Shown here: one piece after another, positions 42,785-50,406 of the stretch
Layout: each line of letters begins with the position of its first letter
Position numbering within the stretch: position 1 is the stretch's first letter
The notes under the pieces: generated by a model
Told to the model about the DNA's origin: nothing
Seen by the model: only the letters and a program-made list of their open reading frames with translations
Databases searched by the model: none
Program-made: the position numbers and the translations under genes
DNA from: Acinetobacter nectaris CIP 110549
GTDB lineage: Bacteria > Pseudomonadota > Gammaproteobacteria > Pseudomonadales > Moraxellaceae
Direction of reading: 5' to 3'
Length of the DNA: 64,000 bases
Assembly (NCBI RefSeq): GCF_000488215.1
Contig: NZ_KI530712.1
Span: forward strand, 624,881 to 688,880

Positions 42785-43459
42785 CTATTGTGGCCCACTA
42801 CTGGTTGATCCACCGCCTTGAACACCACCATGCTTATGACTAAACAGACTGATTGTTTTTGCAATCACATCAGCAAGTGATTTAATAATGCCTGTTACAG
42901 TCAGAGTTTGAGTCATCTCTACAGGGCAGTTAAATGTTGCTTTTTGACCAAAGAAGTTAATCTCACCGTTTGGAGTCATCTGTATCTTGCAACTACCATC
43001 ATCAGTTCTAATTTCTAGATTATCTGTTGATATATCAGATATTTTATTAAGCTGAGATTGTGGCCTAAAGAATGCAAAACCATCTGATAGGTCATGCTTT
43101 CTCATGTCAAATGGGTCTTGTATACCACCTGATTGCCACCACAGATCAATATTTCTATCGCCAAAATTAACGAGACACTCATCACCTTCTCGAATAGGAT
43201 GGGTAATAGTAAAACCACCCGCACAAGTGAACATCACAGGCACATCAAGTAGCATTGGTAAATTGACTGTTTGAATACTGCCATCTTGCTGTCTAATTGG
43301 AATCTTAATCAATGGCTGAACATCGACTGTGACATTATCAGGGTTATAAGACATGACCTCACAAGGTAAACAAGTCCACAGGTGTGCTATCTCATCTCGT
43401 ATCGACTCTTTAATGATATTGAGATGTGTTGGGGCTTGTTCTTCATAACTAAGTGCCAT
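42785..43459 (-). CDS. Gp138-type baseplate spike protein
   Basis: A 224-residue protein that forms the membrane-piercing tip at the centre of the baseplate. The start at 43459 (MALSYEEQ) has GGGAG nine bases upstream; an ATG two codons earlier is possible. The N-terminal region matches the Gp138 N-terminal OB-fold pattern: VTVDVQPL, LPMLLDVPVMF, GDECLVNFGDRN. The C-terminal third has short repeats like a beta-helix spike and ends with HKHGGVQGGG, a His motif typical of metal-binding spike tips. Confidence 0.87.
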   Translation of the reverse strand: MALSYEEQAPTHLNIIKESIRDEIAHLWTCLPCEVMSYNPDNVTVDVQPLIKIPIRQQDGSIQTVNLPMLLDVPVMFTCAGGFTITHPIREGDECLVNFGDRNIDLWWQSGGIQDPFDMRKHDLSDGFAFFRPQSQLNKISDISTDNLEIRTDDGSCKIQMTPNGEINFFGQKATFNCPVEMTQTLTVTGIIKSLADVIAKTISLFSHKHGGVQGGGSTSSGPQ

Positions 43460-44420
43460 TGTCATCTACTCCCGATATCAATAGACCTGATTTTGGAACA
43501 ACTGTATCAACACCGACACAAATAAGTGTGCTGTAACATTCATCACCACGCATATCGCCATAGTGCTCTACAGAAACAATAATAAATGTCCCTTGAGCAT
43601 TGGTTGCTAGGTTTTGGTTTTTAAATGGCTGATCAACACCCTGTTGTCCATATTGCACATCGTAACTTTCTGTCTGTAGATTTGATAAATCAATCTGTAT
43701 TCGACCATTACGTTTGAACTTAGGATTAATCAGTGAAGTTACTTGCACCCCTTCACTTGTGAGCCTTGGCATGCCGATCATTCCGTTCTCTTTATTCAGA
43801 GACAGCATCGGAATGACACTATATTTACCGAGTGGAATAGCGTTAAAAGTATCGTCATCTACAGAACAACTGGTGTTATTGTCTTTATAGAATTGATTGG
43901 CATGACGATCTAAAGACCCAAAAAACACTCGCCCTCTTGGGTATCTTTGTTCAGCTAATTGAGGCGTTTCACCAATATCAATACCATAGCTACTGTATTG
44001 CTGAAGAATGAACTGCTGCATGTCATTGAGTGATGTTCCTGCTGGCAGTGAGTTATTTACAACAGCAGCGCTTTTTACCGTATCAGCACATTGAGCAAGA
44101 ATACATAGCCAAGTATCTGTCTGGTTGTCTCGACCCTTTCTAAACTGAAATGATGTCCCTCTAAATAGAGTTTCTAATGGCCCTGATTTATAGCCAACTT
44201 CAAGAATGACTTGAGTATCCTTATTTTGACTATTCTCACCTGCAAGCGTATTCATTGTTTTGTGAGACATATTATAAATATATATCTCAGCGTACTTGGG
44301 TTGTTCCGTTGTTGGCTGTGCTACATGGAATACAATTCTAAACTCGGATAGATCAAGTGCTTGTGGCTGATCCTTATTGATTTGAACAGTAAGCCTACAT
44401 TGCCGAATCCATTGCTCCAT
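43449..44420 (-). CDS. baseplate hub protein, 323 aa
   Basis: A 323-residue beta-rich protein located between the plug and spike genes, where the baseplate hub (gpD/gp27/gp44-like) is encoded in contractile phages. It starts with WIRQCRLTVQ, has SEFRIVFHVAQPTT and ETLFRGTS, and a later domain with NGRIQIDLSNLQTES and FIIVSVEHYGD that resembles late-control-D proteins. The identification is by position and general pattern. It overlaps the plug gene by one base and the spike gene by about 11 bases. Confidence 0.72.
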   Translation of the reverse strand: MEQWIRQCRLTVQINKDQPQALDLSEFRIVFHVAQPTTEQPKYAEIYIYNMSHKTMNTLAGENSQNKDTQVILEVGYKSGPLETLFRGTSFQFRKGRDNQTDTWLCILAQCADTVKSAAVVNNSLPAGTSLNDMQQFILQQYSSYGIDIGETPQLAEQRYPRGRVFFGSLDRHANQFYKDNNTSCSVDDDTFNAIPLGKYSVIPMLSLNKENGMIGMPRLTSEGVQVTSLINPKFKRNGRIQIDLSNLQTESYDVQYGQQGVDQPFKNQNLATNAQGTFIIVSVEHYGDMRGDECYSTLICVGVDTVVPKSGLLISGVDDNGT

Positions 44421-44716
44421 TAGCTATCACTCCAGTACAGGGTAATTTTATCGCCCAAATCACTAAAGTTTTGTGCTTCACTATCATTCACATTGACGAC
44501 ATATAAAGAGCCTGGTAGAACATGCTGATGTTGAACAAGTAAATCATCACCCATCACCATTGGAATTCCTAGCACCAATGGATTTTCAGCAGTATCCAAT
44601 ATGTCTAGAAACCATTTTTGTGAACGATAGATTAAGCGGAGTTTATAAGTTGTACTTCCCAAAACCACATTCAGTTTTTGGTTGTTGCTAGTGAGTGGGA
44701 TATTAAAATAAGCCAT
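44420..44716 (-). CDS. phage baseplate plug protein (DUF6983-like)
   Basis: A 98-residue beta protein matching the phage baseplate plug family. It starts MAYFNIPLTSNNQKLNVVLGSTTYKL, has WFLDILD and then VLGIPMVMGDDLL, a pattern shared by these proteins. The family member in related phages closes the tail tube at the baseplate. It lies 2 bases after the Dit-like gene and overlaps the hub gene by one base. Confidence 0.82.
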   Translation of the reverse strand: MAYFNIPLTSNNQKLNVVLGSTTYKLRLIYRSQKWFLDILDTAENPLVLGIPMVMGDDLLVQHQHVLPGSLYVVNVNDSEAQNFSDLGDKITLYWSDS

Positions 44717-44718
44717 AA

Positions 44719-45378
44719 CTAACTCCCAAAAGGATTAAGCAATGTGTATGCACCGCCTTTAGCCCCACCCATCATTTGAGATAACCAAGACTCATTTGTT
44801 GCTTGCTTTTGTACCGTTCCATTGTCTTGAACCTGAGAGGTCTTAGATGGATCGGATTGTTGCTCTAAGAGTACTGTTGCTTCTGAGGTTTTCACGATAT
44901 TCACTTTTTTAAATGTGATATCAATCATCAAAACATTTTCTGTTTCAGGATCCGTTGTACACTCAAGCGTTTTAATAATCATATTGGTGTACAGTCGCTT
45001 GCCTGTAGAAACGATAAGGCGTGTGTATTTATCTTGAAGTGTTTGGAGTACTTCATATATTGCGACAAGGCCCGTACTCCCTGACAGCAATGAATCACCA
45101 ACTAGACTATTTAAGCGACCAGCACTTTCAGACCAACCTACCTTAATTGAGACTTCAGGCGGTATTTTGTAGGCATGGTCAGAGATTGGAGAACCTGTTT
45201 CAACCGGGTGCTCTGTAATTTGCACTTCATCTTTATGCTTTTCTTCAATAGTTACATCGGCAAACAACCCCATGATTGTTCTACCTTTGCCGGCAAGCAA
45301 TAAAGAGGCAGCTTTCTCTGTATAAGGTGAGCTCGAAGCAGTGCTGTAAGCTGAACTTAGTAAAGACTCTATTCCCAT
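44719..45378 (-). CDS. Dit-like tail/baseplate protein, 219 aa
   Basis: A 219-residue protein whose central domain follows Dit-like N-terminal proteins: GLFADVTIEEKHKDEVQITEHPVE is followed by GSPISDHAYKIPPEVSIKVGWS. The next stretch has LQTLQDKYTRLIVSTGKRLY and MIIKTLECTTDPETENV. It is known as a distal tail or baseplate adaptor in this phage type. The C-terminal 60 residues are low complexity. It begins the baseplate gene run; accessory genes lie upstream. Confidence 0.78.
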   Translation of the reverse strand: MGIESLLSSAYSTASSSPYTEKAASLLLAGKGRTIMGLFADVTIEEKHKDEVQITEHPVETGSPISDHAYKIPPEVSIKVGWSESAGRLNSLVGDSLLSGSTGLVAIYEVLQTLQDKYTRLIVSTGKRLYTNMIIKTLECTTDPETENVLMIDITFKKVNIVKTSEATVLLEQQSDPSKTSQVQDNGTVQKQATNESWLSQMMGGAKGGAYTLLNPFGS

Positions 45379-45413
45379 ATTTCACCTATAAAACACCATT
45401 CAGATGCTAATTT

Positions 45414-45527
45414 TTACTTCACAACTTCTATTAATTTAGCAATTGCATTAATAATATTTGGCGCTTGCCATAAGAGAATTGCAAATAAGCAAACTCCTGT
45501 TACTTTCCAAAATCCATGTTTTTCCAT
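45414..45527 (-). CDS. small membrane protein, 37 aa
   Basis: A short gene in the gap upstream of the Dit-like gene. On the reverse strand AGAGGTG lies 4 bases before the ATG, an excellent ribosome-binding site. The peptide begins MEKHGFWKVTG and has one hydrophobic segment (VCLFAILLWQAPNIINAIAKLI) and a short charged end. The codon stop is TAA at 45414. Two terminators lie upstream, so it may have its own promoter in the 45528-45617 stretch. No family is recognised. Confidence 0.62.
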   Translation of the reverse strand: MEKHGFWKVTGVCLFAILLWQAPNIINAIAKLIEVVK

Positions 45528-45617
45528 AATCACCTCTACTTTATGTAGAATTACTGCTATACTTTTAGACATGAATATTTATTTTCCTCTTGTTCTTGTC
45601 TGTTCAAGTTGAAATAC

Positions 45618-45652
45618 AAAAACCCCTGATGCGACCAACATCAGGGGTTTTT
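45618..45652. terminator. bidirectional terminator in the accessory block
   Basis: A 14-bp perfect stem (AAAAACCCCTGATG and its reverse complement) with a 7-base loop, with A and T tails. It lies between the small membrane protein gene and the DUF2335 gene. Confidence 0.85.
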
Positions 45653-45668
45653 CTTTGGGCATAAAAAA

Positions 45669-45685
45669 CCACCCATAAAGGGTGG
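45669..45685 (-). terminator. terminator after the DUF2335 gene
   Basis: CCACCC pairs with GGGTGG around loop ATAAA; on the reverse strand six T follow. It lies 33 bases after the stop of the 176-aa gene. Confidence 0.75.
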
Positions 45686-45717
45686 CTTCGATTACTTAAT
45701 TTAATAAATAATTTGAA

Positions 45718-46248
45718 TTAACTATCATCATCTTTTTTGTTTTTTTGTAAAAACATAACAATAGCGAGCGAAACAATTATTCCTATGCATGCAGTTGCAA
45801 GTAAAGGGTAACCCATACTTGCAAAAACAACTGATATTCCCAACAAAGATAATGTTGTGAGCAAAGCAAACCACTGACCTATAGATTTTATCCGTAGCTC
45901 ACCTTTACGCAGCTCAGATACTGCTTTCATTTCAGCAATATTGGCATCATTAATTTTTATATTTTCAGTGTGATTTAGTTTTTGTATTTCCATTTCATGC
46001 CTAGACTTCTCCATAGAAAATCTTTGATGCTCAAATGTTAAACTCATTAATTCTCTAGCCATCCCTGGATATATTTCATCATATTGTTTAAGGATGTTAG
46101 GCGGCAGATAAGGGGATCTTACTGTATGTTGTTCAACATGGAGTGTATGATGCTTTTGGTTTGGCATGCGTGGTGGCTTGATGTATTCATTATCATCTAG
46201 TTTTTGGAAGCCTCCATCAATCTCAAAGCTATTTTCATCTTTTTCCAT
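45718..46248 (-). CDS. DUF2335 family membrane protein, 176 aa
   Basis: The N-terminal 50 residues are polar. The family signature LPPNILKQYDEIYPGMARELM follows at about 51-71, with a coiled region rich in Glu, Lys and His (HQRFSMEKSRHEMEIQ). Two membrane segments end the protein (about 122-165), with a cytoplasmic Lys/Asp tail. DUF2335 proteins are frequent prophage and mobile-element cargo with no assigned function. It overlaps the 80-aa gene upstream by 14 bases and is followed by two terminators. Confidence 0.82.
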   Translation of the reverse strand: MEKDENSFEIDGGFQKLDDNEYIKPPRMPNQKHHTLHVEQHTVRSPYLPPNILKQYDEIYPGMARELMSLTFEHQRFSMEKSRHEMEIQKLNHTENIKINDANIAEMKAVSELRKGELRIKSIGQWFALLTTLSLLGISVVFASMGYPLLATACIGIIVSLAIVMFLQKNKKDDDS

Positions 46249-46477
46249 ATTGATTCTTTAACTCTGAGCTTAGATTCTTAGTCAATAGAGTTTGGAAGCT
46301 CTCCTGTTGAAAAGCAACAACTGCATGAACACTCTCTTGCTGAACAGATACAACAGAGTATGCATTGCCTGGTGATGTTTCTCTAGCTCTTAGTACTCGT
46401 GCTTTATAGTTCTTTTTCTGAGGAAACATATCAAAAGCAGATATGACACCAGATGCAAATGCACTTAGATAAGTCAT
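46235..46477 (-). CDS. hypothetical prophage protein, 80 aa
   Basis: No family is recognised. The 80 residues have a basic stretch (PQKKNYKARVLRARE), several Gln-Glu-Ser repeats (QQESVHAVVAFQQESF) and a hydrophobic start that could be a weak membrane segment. A GGGAG ribosome-binding site lies before the ATG at 46477. It overlaps the DUF2335 gene by 14 bases, so the two are likely translated from one message. Confidence 0.6.
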   Translation of the reverse strand: MTYLSAFASGVISAFDMFPQKKNYKARVLRARETSPGNAYSVVSVQQESVHAVVAFQQESFQTLLTKNLSSELKNQYGKR

Positions 46478-46590
46478 AATAATCTCCCTCTTTTAAAAAC
46501 ACATCACATAGATATCTATGTAAAACTTATTTTATGATTATAACAAATAATACTAACTAAGAAATATACTATAGATCTATAGCAAAACAA

Positions 46591-47031
46591 CTACATGACA
46601 GTGCAGTTATTTAAATTTAAGACATTTACACTCACAGTTGACAAACTATTACAAATAACTTTTACAGTAACGCCCCCATCTTGACTGAGATTATAGTCAT
46701 CAGAATCAGCATTTCTATAGTCAATTGCATTTAAAAATATTGGCTTACTTGGGTTATCTGTAGAAGCTTCAAGTGCATACATGTGAGCTGCTTTTTGCTT
46801 ATTAACTAATGTTATACTGCCTTCGTTTGGTGTAATTTTAGTCAGTGTAATACTATTAATTTCAATTCTTTTATCTTTGTATTTTTGCATAAATAGTTCT
46901 TGATTATTATCAAACTCTTGTTGCAAGTTCTCAGCACTACTAAAAGTTTCTAGCTGTTTTGTTTCTTTTGCAAAAGTAAATGATGAAGCTAATGCTACAA
47001 ATGCAATTGTCAATAACTTCTTATTTATCAT
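46591..47031 (-). CDS. predicted secreted protein, 146 aa, possible OB-fold (tRNA_anti-like)
   Basis: It has a clear signal peptide (MINKKLL... cleavage near TFA, residue 21). The mature part has the helix-strand pattern QEFDNNQELFMQKYKDKRIEINS and then alternating strands (GSITLVN, GGVTVKVICN), which resembles the tRNA_anti-like OB-fold family of bacterial periplasmic proteins. Two Cys near the end could pair. It lies with two other secreted proteins in the accessory block between tape measure and baseplate genes. No function can be assigned; the fold call is tentative. Confidence 0.6.
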   Translation of the reverse strand: MINKKLLTIAFVALASSFTFAKETKQLETFSSAENLQQEFDNNQELFMQKYKDKRIEINSITLTKITPNEGSITLVNKQKAAHMYALEASTDNPSKPIFLNAIDYRNADSDDYNLSQDGGVTVKVICNSLSTVSVNVLNLNNCTVM

Positions 47032-47167
47032 GAATAATTACTCAAAAAATATGTATTAAATATAAGCTGCAAAAATAAATGGCGCAAGAGCAGAAACAAC
47101 AAAGTATTGCAAACAGTACTGATCCAAGCGAAACTCTACATATATCGACAACAATTAGGCATAACAA

Positions 47168-47860
47168 CTAATCTCTTTTTAGTCTACTCCCAACTTCTTT
47201 CTCAGTCTTTGATAGACAGTAGCTATAGTTCTTACTGTCTATTAAATCACAATCACTCCCCAAATCGACTTCTGATGCTGTTTTCATAATTGAGGCTAAT
47301 TTTTCATTTGATGCAACAATCTTACTTACTTTATCTAGTGCGAAATCATTTAGATGATCTTGAAAATAATCTACAGAGAACATTCTTGTTGGGCTTTTAA
47401 ACATTGAGCATCTAGCTATTAAATCACCATCTTGTTCAACTACACTTTTACACATTAATGCTATAGGTTTGCTTAAATCTATGTCTTCAGCTTCATTCCT
47501 TGTTAGGCCACTAATGTATAAGTGATTTAAATATCCAACATCAAAAACACCTATAGGATTGCCATAGCTATCTTTTTGAATGCTTGCAAAATTACCAACT
47601 ATTCGCTGATATTTTTGACGGTACATCTTTTCTGATGAAAATGAATTTTTCTGAAAGTTTGCAAAAACTTCTATTGGGGACTCAATACCCGGATCAAGTG
47701 AAATATCTTTCTGAGCAATACCTGACCAATTAAAAAGCGAACTCCCTGATGAGAGCCAAGCCTCCATATCATTCATAAGTAAGAGCTTTTGAGATTGATT
47801 AAAATCAGCATTTGATAGGGTTGGTAAGATAGCTATTAATGCAGTAATTATTTTTCTCAT
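47168..47860 (-). CDS. predicted secreted protein, 230 aa, possible OB-fold domain
   Basis: The start MRKIITALIAILPTLSNA is a signal peptide (cleavage near residue 18). About residues 65-155 follow the same pattern as the 146-aa neighbour: KMYRQKYQRIVGNFASIQKD, GNPIGVFD and then LMCKSV and LIARCSMF, again like tRNA_anti-like OB-fold domains. Four or five Cys suggest disulfides in the periplasm. The C-terminal 75 residues are helical and charged. The start overlaps the 112-aa gene stop by 4 bases (ATGA), so the two are coupled. Function unknown; possibly lysogenic conversion. Confidence 0.6.
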   Translation of the reverse strand: MRKIITALIAILPTLSNADFNQSQKLLLMNDMEAWLSSGSSLFNWSGIAQKDISLDPGIESPIEVFANFQKNSFSSEKMYRQKYQRIVGNFASIQKDSYGNPIGVFDVGYLNHLYISGLTRNEAEDIDLSKPIALMCKSVVEQDGDLIARCSMFKSPTRMFSVDYFQDHLNDFALDKVSKIVASNEKLASIMKTASEVDLGSDCDLIDSKNYSYCLSKTEKEVGSRLKRD

Positions 47861-48195
47861 GTTGTCTTAAAGCATCCAGTTAATTTATTATCATTACTAG
47901 ATGTACAGTAAAAACCATCTTTTTTAAACTCTTTGGCATCCACAGTATTATCAGAATTTGCACCTATAGATAGTGCGCAGTTATCACCAGAACAATCGCT
48001 TTCGACATAAATAGAATCTTTTTTTGATTTTAAAATGTAATAACTACCTCCAGCACCGCCACCATTTTCGATAGTGCACGGTGTTGGCTCACTTCCATTG
48101 AAAGTACATATGCCTTTTTTATTTGGAAAATCATGTGCAAATACATTAGTCCCGCAAAGGAGTAGTGCTAGAAGATAGTATTTCATATTGTTCAC
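47857..48195 (-). CDS. predicted secreted protein, 112 aa
   Basis: A signal peptide (MNNMKYYLLALLLCGTNVFA) is followed by a mature domain of about 92 residues with six Cys (GICTFNG, TPCTIEN, SDCSGDNC, YCTSS, GCFKTT), which suggests three disulfides. A Gly-rich hinge (ENGGGAGGSYYI) is present. No family is recognised. It starts one base downstream of the tape measure stop and is coupled to the 230-aa secreted protein, so it is the first member of the accessory block. Confidence 0.62.
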   Translation of the reverse strand: MNNMKYYLLALLLCGTNVFAHDFPNKKGICTFNGSEPTPCTIENGGGAGGSYYILKSKKDSIYVESDCSGDNCALSIGANSDNTVDAKEFKKDGFYCTSSNDNKLTGCFKTT

Positions 48196-48196
48196 C

Positions 48197-50170
48197 TTAA
48201 GCCATTACGCCCCTAGTATTTCGTGCTAGAAATATCTTGGCATTATCTTGGCTTCTCTTTACAGCATTAGCAGACTCTTGTGGATCTTTAGCGCCATTCA
48301 CTGTCATTGTTGTATTGTATTCTTGATGAATAGTAACATTAGATGCAAATGATTTAGTAGAGTTTATTTGTGACTTATTAGGATTACCTCTTGGTGGAGC
48401 AAAACTATTTATTTGCGGACTGCCAATACCAAAGTTGGGCTTGGAGAAGTAACTTCTTTGATGAGCCTTAAAGGATGGATTCTGCACCATTTCCCCTTTG
48501 GTAATTATACCATCGTGATTTGAGTCCCAAACTTTGTTTAAATCATATGCTGCTGTCGCTTTTTTATACCCCCAACCTGTAACAGCACCATAAACATCTC
48601 CAACAGAGTATGATCCACCCTCTTTGAATCCTCTCTCCTTATAATACCGCTCGACATATTTCATTTGTTCAGCAAAAGATAATGATGAGAATTGATCACG
48701 AGTCATGCCATAGTACTTATTTTTCACGCCACCAATACCTTTCATAAATTGGATTAACCCTGTAGCCGATGACTTTTTGTTTTTTGCACTAGGACTGAAT
48801 GTTCCACCTGTTTCAAATGAAATTACCGCAGCTAGATCATTTGGATCAACACCTATTCTTTTCGCTGTTTCCTGAATTACTTTCGCCTTTTCATTGGTAA
48901 AGTTTTTACTTGTGTAATTTTGACTATATTGGGTTGCAGCACCTTTCACCCCACCAACCGCAGCATGAGCAGTACCTCTTGTCCAGTTTATAAAATCACG
49001 TGCTAAATGAACTGTGCCGTCCTTTATATCCTTGAGTGTACCTTTTGGGTCATGTACAAGCTTTTGAACAAACTCAATTGCCTTACCAGTCAGACTGGAA
49101 ATCAAATCCATAAAATCTTTAATTTTTTGGGTTACCCAATCAATCTCTTTTGTCCATTGAGACCAATCAAGAAAAGACTTTCCGCCCTCTTTCCATGTTT
49201 TGTAATCATCATAGAGTGCAAGGATTCCTGCAGCTAAAGCAGCAATAATACCGAGTGGTGTGGCAAGGAAGGCAACCCGCAATAAACCAAGAAGGCGAAT
49301 AAAGAATTTCAATGGTGCTATGAACAGAAGGAACAAGCCAAATGCTCTTGCCACACTACTGAATACTGTAGCCAGTAGCGCAAACCGAAGACCAATCACC
49401 AAACCTTCTTTAATTTTAGGATTCATCTGACTAAAGGCATGTACCCCCATAAGAACAAGGTGATTCAAACCTTTAAGCACTGGAATAAGCGCCTTACCGA
49501 CCTGCATAACAATGACTTGAAACCCTGTCTTAGTAATCATAGACAAATCACGGTATTCACTCATGAAATCGTTACCAGACTTCACAAGTTTGTCATTCAT
49601 ACCAAGTTCTTTTTGAATCTTTTGGTACTTCTCCATATTGCCGATGAATTTATCATCACGCATGGCTAAAAGTGTTTTTTGATCTATTCCCAAAGAATTT
49701 GCATAGGCATTAGCTTGATATGACGGCATTTTAGCAAGGGTTGTGCTTAGGTCTTTCATGACTTCAACACGATCTCTCAATGCACCATTTGAGTCCTTGG
49801 TTTTTACACCAAGACTATTAAGCATTCCCTCATATCCGGGAGAGTTACGCATTTTCTCAGCAAGGCTTTCTAAAGTGCCTATCGCGTCCTCTGCACTACC
49901 ACCCATTTGAGAAATAGCATTACCGTACGCATTAATGTTTTCAGCACTTGCACCTATACGTTTTGATGAGAAGTAGAGTTTATCGAGTTCACTTGCCGTT
50001 TGACGGACTGCGAGAACAGCACCAACAGCAAGCGCACCTAAAGCCATATTGAGGGATTTAGCTTTAAGCTCAACACCCTGTAATGCTCCTTGCATCTTCG
50101 CAAGGCCTGCATTGTCTGTTTTGAATCCCAATGCAACGAGGAAGTCTTTAATTGTAGCTGCTTGTGCCAT
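48197..50170 (-). CDS. tail tape measure protein with lytic transglycosylase domain
   Basis: This protein sets tail length and helps DNA entry. I chose the start at 50170 (MAQAATIKD) because the longer frame's GTG lies inside a terminator stem. This gives 657 residues. The first 260 residues are helical with a tape-measure pattern (GASAENINAYGNAIS, GMLNSLG). Several hydrophobic segments follow (about 255-330). The C-terminal part carries an SLT-like muramidase domain: DLAAVISFETGGTFSP, ATGLIQFM and the Tyr-rich KYVERYYKERG, with the catalytic Glu in FETGG. The usual helical repeats are moderate, so the tail is probably short to medium. Confidence 0.9.
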   Translation of the reverse strand: MAQAATIKDFLVALGFKTDNAGLAKMQGALQGVELKAKSLNMALGALAVGAVLAVRQTASELDKLYFSSKRIGASAENINAYGNAISQMGGSAEDAIGTLESLAEKMRNSPGYEGMLNSLGVKTKDSNGALRDRVEVMKDLSTTLAKMPSYQANAYANSLGIDQKTLLAMRDDKFIGNMEKYQKIQKELGMNDKLVKSGNDFMSEYRDLSMITKTGFQVIVMQVGKALIPVLKGLNHLVLMGVHAFSQMNPKIKEGLVIGLRFALLATVFSSVARAFGLFLLFIAPLKFFIRLLGLLRVAFLATPLGIIAALAAGILALYDDYKTWKEGGKSFLDWSQWTKEIDWVTQKIKDFMDLISSLTGKAIEFVQKLVHDPKGTLKDIKDGTVHLARDFINWTRGTAHAAVGGVKGAATQYSQNYTSKNFTNEKAKVIQETAKRIGVDPNDLAAVISFETGGTFSPSAKNKKSSATGLIQFMKGIGGVKNKYYGMTRDQFSSLSFAEQMKYVERYYKERGFKEGGSYSVGDVYGAVTGWGYKKATAAYDLNKVWDSNHDGIITKGEMVQNPSFKAHQRSYFSKPNFGIGSPQINSFAPPRGNPNKSQINSTKSFASNVTIHQEYNTTMTVNGAKDPQESANAVKRSQDNAKIFLARNTRGVMA

Positions 50171-50190
50171 ATCTATCGCCCGTAAAAAAA

Positions 50191-50204
50191 CCACCCGAAG
50201 GTGG
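50191..50204 (-). terminator. UUCG-type tetraloop hairpin before the tape measure gene
   Basis: On the reverse strand CCACC-TTCG-GGTGG is followed by seven T; UUCG loops are especially stable. It sits between the chaperone frames and the tape measure start. The same hairpin sequence recurs at 62041-62054. Confidence 0.72.
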
Positions 50205-50212
50205 TCGTCAAA

Positions 50213-50395
50213 CTACTTGTTCGCTGCTTCTCTCTCCCTTGCTTTTTCAACAAGGTATTCATTGTCAGCAACAACATCTAAAGCATCATTCATTAATGAA
50301 ATATCATGTAAATCGATAGTTCCATCTTTTAATGACTCAAACTTACACATGCCTTTCATGACCGGTCTTAATAACCAATCTTCACCGTCAGGCAA
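50213..50395 (-). CDS. DUF6889-like tail assembly chaperone extension (-1 frame)
   Basis: This frame has 60 residues if it starts at the weak TTG at 50395. It contains the family-like phrase WLLRPVMKGMCKFESLKDGTIDL followed by MNDALDVVADN. No normal ribosome-binding site precedes it. The frame is open upstream in the -1 phase back to the AAATTTT heptamer near the end of the preceding gene, so it is probably made as the C-terminal half of a fusion of about 232 residues, as with lambda gpGT. It lies between the chaperone gene and the tape measure gene, the standard place. Confidence 0.78.
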   Translation of the reverse strand: MPDGEDWLLRPVMKGMCKFESLKDGTIDLHDISLMNDALDVVADNEYLVEKAREREAANK

Positions 50396-50406
50396 GCTTT
50401 TATAAT

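Noticed and set aside
50049-50405. A 118-codon forward frame opposite the tape measure start and chaperone frames.
   Set aside because: It runs against the late operon, lacks a ribosome-binding site and covers sequence clearly coding on the reverse strand.
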